Source: Mycobacterium sp. 852014-52450_SCH5900713
GTDB lineage: Bacteria; Actinomycetota; Actinomycetes; Mycobacteriales; Mycobacteriaceae
DNA: 64,000 nt
Reading direction: 5' to 3'
NCBI RefSeq assembly: GCF_001667075.1
Contig: NZ_LZIL01000035.1
Location: 216,559 to 280,558, forward strand
Shown: positions 62,782 to 64,000 of the stretch, in pieces
Layout of the letters: the number at the start of each line of letters is the position of its first letter
Position numbering within the stretch: position 1 is the first letter of the stretch
Notes under the pieces: model-generated
What the model saw: only the letters and a program-made list of their open reading frames with translations
Told to the model about the DNA's origin: nothing
Databases searched by the model: none
Position numbers and translations under genes: made by a program

Positions 62782-63003
62782 CGGCAATCCCGCGCCACCA
62801 GCGCGGCGAAATCGCGTCGGATAAATTCTGCGTAAATTCGGGCACTGCCGACGCCCGAGAATGCGCAAGCCTATTCGACATAAGACGAGTGCTGTTCTCG
62901 CTTCGATTTCGGGCTAAGCGACTCGCCGTCGGGGAATAGGCAATCCGGCGGCGCACCGTGATCTGTTGGCGCACCACGAGTTTCAGGCCAATTGCCCGCC
63001 GCT

Positions 63004-63165
63004 TTATAAGGACGCCGTGTCCATGCGCCCGGCGTCGACCGAAATCACAGATCTCGTGAGCAAATCGGCAAGGCCGAATCGGACGGTCTGACGGAGGCGT
63101 CCGGCGGAGCAGTCGCCCTCCACGGCCGTGGCCTCGATCGCGGGCAGATAATTGTCGAAAAGCAT
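63004..63165 (-). CDS. Candidate small protein, antisense to the mobA-rpfE direction
   Basis: An ATG at 63165 opens 53 codons ending at TAA (63004-63006). The product starts MLFDNYLPAIEATAVEGDCS and continues GRLRQTVRFGLADLLTRSV, an amphipathic helix-rich pattern with ordinary amino acid use, unlike the arginine-rich frames around it. No good ribosome site precedes the ATG. It could correspond to the N-terminal part of the opposite-strand gene Rv2451 in M. tuberculosis, but that is only by position. I rate it possible, not established. Confidence 0.4.
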   Translation of the reverse strand: MLFDNYLPAIEATAVEGDCSAGRLRQTVRFGLADLLTRSVISVDAGRMDTASL

Positions 63166-63655
63166 TATGCAGGAACAAATTTCAGCACATTACCGCCTCC
63201 GGCGCGGGGACGGCTACGGGTGTCAACGCCCGCTATTTGAACGATGCAAGTTAGCCAGCAGCGCAACACAATTCGTTCCCGTGGTCAGGCGTGGCGCGTG
63301 ACGGGGCAACGTAACTTGTTGTAGGCTACGCCGCTTCGCGACAGCGGACCTGGGTCCGTTGGACCCGAAACGGCCCAAACGTGGTAGCGCAAATACGTGC
63401 GCCAGTTCACAAAATGGGCGTGATTCGGCTCACGATTTGAAACGCCGCGCGATTGTTGGGTACTTCTCGAAATCACGCAGCTGACCTGCCGAAATGGCGA
63501 CGGTATTGCGCCGTGATCACCCCGTTACCGAAACGAGATGGCCGTCTTCCCAAGATGACGAACGCGGCTCGTTCTCGTACGGTCCCTGTTAGCCCGCAAC
63601 GGGTTACGGAACAGTAACTGAAAACAGAATCACGGACCCGCGTGTGAGCGGGGCT

Positions 63656-63805
63656 GCGGACGGCGAAGGCCAGTCCGCGGCCGGCGGGTAGCAGTCCGCC
63701 GGGCGATTCGAGCCCACCGCTGTCGTGCCGGAACAAGCCGGCACGTTCCGAAGCAGGTTTCCGCATCAACCAGAAACCGTCAGCCCACCCCCGTGGGCTT
63801 GCTTT
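63656..63805 (+). promoter_or_regulatory. rpfE: Structured 5' leader of rpfE
   Basis: Five hairpins follow one another. H1 pairs GCGGAC-GGC (63656-63664) with GCC-a-GTCCGC (63669-63678). H2 pairs CGGCGG (63682-63687) with CCGCCG (63696-63701). H3 pairs GGGC (63701-63704) with GCCC (63712-63715) and shares one base with H2. H4 pairs GTGCCGG (63725-63731) with CCGGCAC (63738-63744). H5 pairs GCCCAC (63783-63788) with GTGGGC (63793-63798), followed by TTGCTTT, resembling an intrinsic terminator 36 bases before the start codon. Such an order suggests transcription attenuation. It does not show the conserved blocks of the c-di-AMP riboswitch known from rpfA. Confidence 0.5.
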
Positions 63806-63834
63806 GGCGCGCGCGCACCGCGAAAGGAAAGATA

Positions 63835-64000
63835 TTGAAGAACGTCCGTAAGACGCTCGTTCTTGCCGCGGTCACGGGCACCCTCGTGACCATCCCGTCG
63901 GCCACCGCGACTGCGGAGCCGATGGGTTTCGACCCCAACATGGCGCCCGCCCCGGCGCCGGCGGGGCGGGGGGGGCCGGGGGCGGCGGCGCGTCCGGCGC
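63835..64000 (+). CDS. rpfE: Resuscitation-promoting factor E, N-terminal part
   Basis: The gene runs off the right edge; 55 codons are visible. The start is a TTG at 63835 with AAAGGA six bases upstream. The N-terminus is a signal peptide (KNVRKTLVLAAVTGTLVT, ending near ATATA), followed by the RpfE-type repeat GFDPNMAPAPAP. The transglycosylase domain that cleaves peptidoglycan lies beyond the window. The final 40 bases become a G-rich run that encodes glycine and arginine where proline/alanine repeats would be expected, which may be a sequence error. Confidence 0.88.
   Translation, partial: MKNVRKTLVLAAVTGTLVTIPSATATAEPMGFDPNMAPAPAPAGRGGPGAAARPA

Larger units (their letters stand above)
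62782..63834. other. Long region between mobA and rpfE
   Basis: This 1.05-kb stretch has no large supported gene. Several arginine-rich open frames on both strands overlap each other and have no ribosome site. It is lower in GC in parts (about 62815-63000 and 63230-63520). Contents I can support are a candidate 53-codon minus-strand gene (63004-63165) and the hairpin-rich leader of rpfE at the right end. On the plus strand a 24-codon frame from GTG at 63017 with AAGGA before it runs antisense to the candidate gene. M. tuberculosis has two small uncertain genes in this interval. Confidence 0.45.

Noticed and set aside
62735..63178. Minus-strand frame of 147 codons overlapping the end of mobA
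   Set aside because: Arginine-rich low-complexity translation with no ribosome site; it overlaps mobA and conflicts with the more protein-like small frame at 63004-63165.
63473..63769. Minus-strand frame of 98 codons over the rpfE leader
   Set aside because: It lies across the hairpin region, has an unusual composition, and has no ribosome site.
63500..63834. c-di-AMP (ydaO-type) riboswitch upstream of rpfE
   Set aside because: I looked for the conserved blocks, such as GGGGTGAA and the GAACCCGACAGCT region, and did not find them. The hairpins are real but the class is not recognised.

Overview
The window is high-GC DNA from a mycobacterium, most likely a slow-growing non-tuberculous species of the M. 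avium-complex type; the sequence alone does not fix the species. Outside one accessory block the gene content and order follow, in reverse orientation, the M. tuberculosis Rv2504c-Rv2450c segment (scoA, scoB, accD1, accA1, fadE19, a MaoC hydratase, citE, bkdABC, echA14, lipQ, a WS/DGAT, plsC, plsB2, an SSB-like protein, ettA, gdh, aglA, glbO, pepN, rpiB, nei, lipP, tig, clpP1, clpP2, mmuM, clpX, korA, korB, mobA, rpfE). These correspondences are from memory of the families, not from a search.

Region 1 (1-10.6 kb) is a compact set of branched-chain amino acid and acyl-CoA genes. Seven genes from scoA to citE overlap or nearly overlap their stop and start codons (CoA transferase, acyl-CoA carboxylase, acyl-CoA dehydrogenase, itaconyl/mesaconyl-type hydratase, CitE-like lyase). 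After a 200-base gap come the three subunits of a branched-chain 2-oxoacid dehydrogenase, bkdABC. Together they fit leucine degradation.

Region 2 (10.6-22.9 kb) is accessory. It lies between echA14 and a tRNA-Arg gene next to lipQ. It holds a lower-GC hypothetical gene, a DJ-1/PfpI protein, an ATP-grasp ligase translationally coupled to a SxxK serine hydrolase, a secreted MPT63-like protein, a DUF5996-MFS pair, a collapsed luciferase-like monooxygenase remnant, an NmrA protein, an SDR and a cyclopropane mycolic acid synthase-type methyltransferase. The methyltransferase is bracketed by direct repeats: one is the 3' part and flank of the functional tRNA-Arg, the other a decayed copy of the same sequence.

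Region 3 (22.9-34.6 kb) is lipid and membrane biology: lipQ, then the coupled trio WS/DGAT-plsC-plsB2 for acylglycerol and phospholipid synthesis, a CopD-CtaG copper/cytochrome oxidase assembly fusion, an SSB paralogue and the ribosome-associated ABC-F ATPase EttA.

Region 4 (34.7-50.8 kb) holds the large NAD-glutamate dehydrogenase with a coupled thioesterase and an unknown protein, then on the minus strand glbO, aglA, a DUF5134 membrane protein and a flavoprotein. After these come an HNH endonuclease, a small membrane protein resembling cytochrome oxidase subunit CtaJ, a DUF5130 protein, pepN, the mycothiol-dependent reductase, rpiB and nei.

Region 5 (50.8-64 kb) is proteostasis and central metabolism: lipP, tRNA-Gly, tRNA-Pro, tig, clpP1-clpP2 behind a ClgR-like palindrome, mmuM, clpX, an MFS transporter, the 2-oxoglutarate:ferredoxin oxidoreductase korA-korB, mobA, a 1.05-kb stretch with no large gene, and the start of rpfE behind a hairpin-rich leader.

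I found no CRISPR array, transposase, integrase or prophage module. The strongest candidates for something undescribed are the ATP-grasp/serine-hydrolase pair, the tRNA-Arg repeat structure around the methyltransferase, and the structured rpfE leader.
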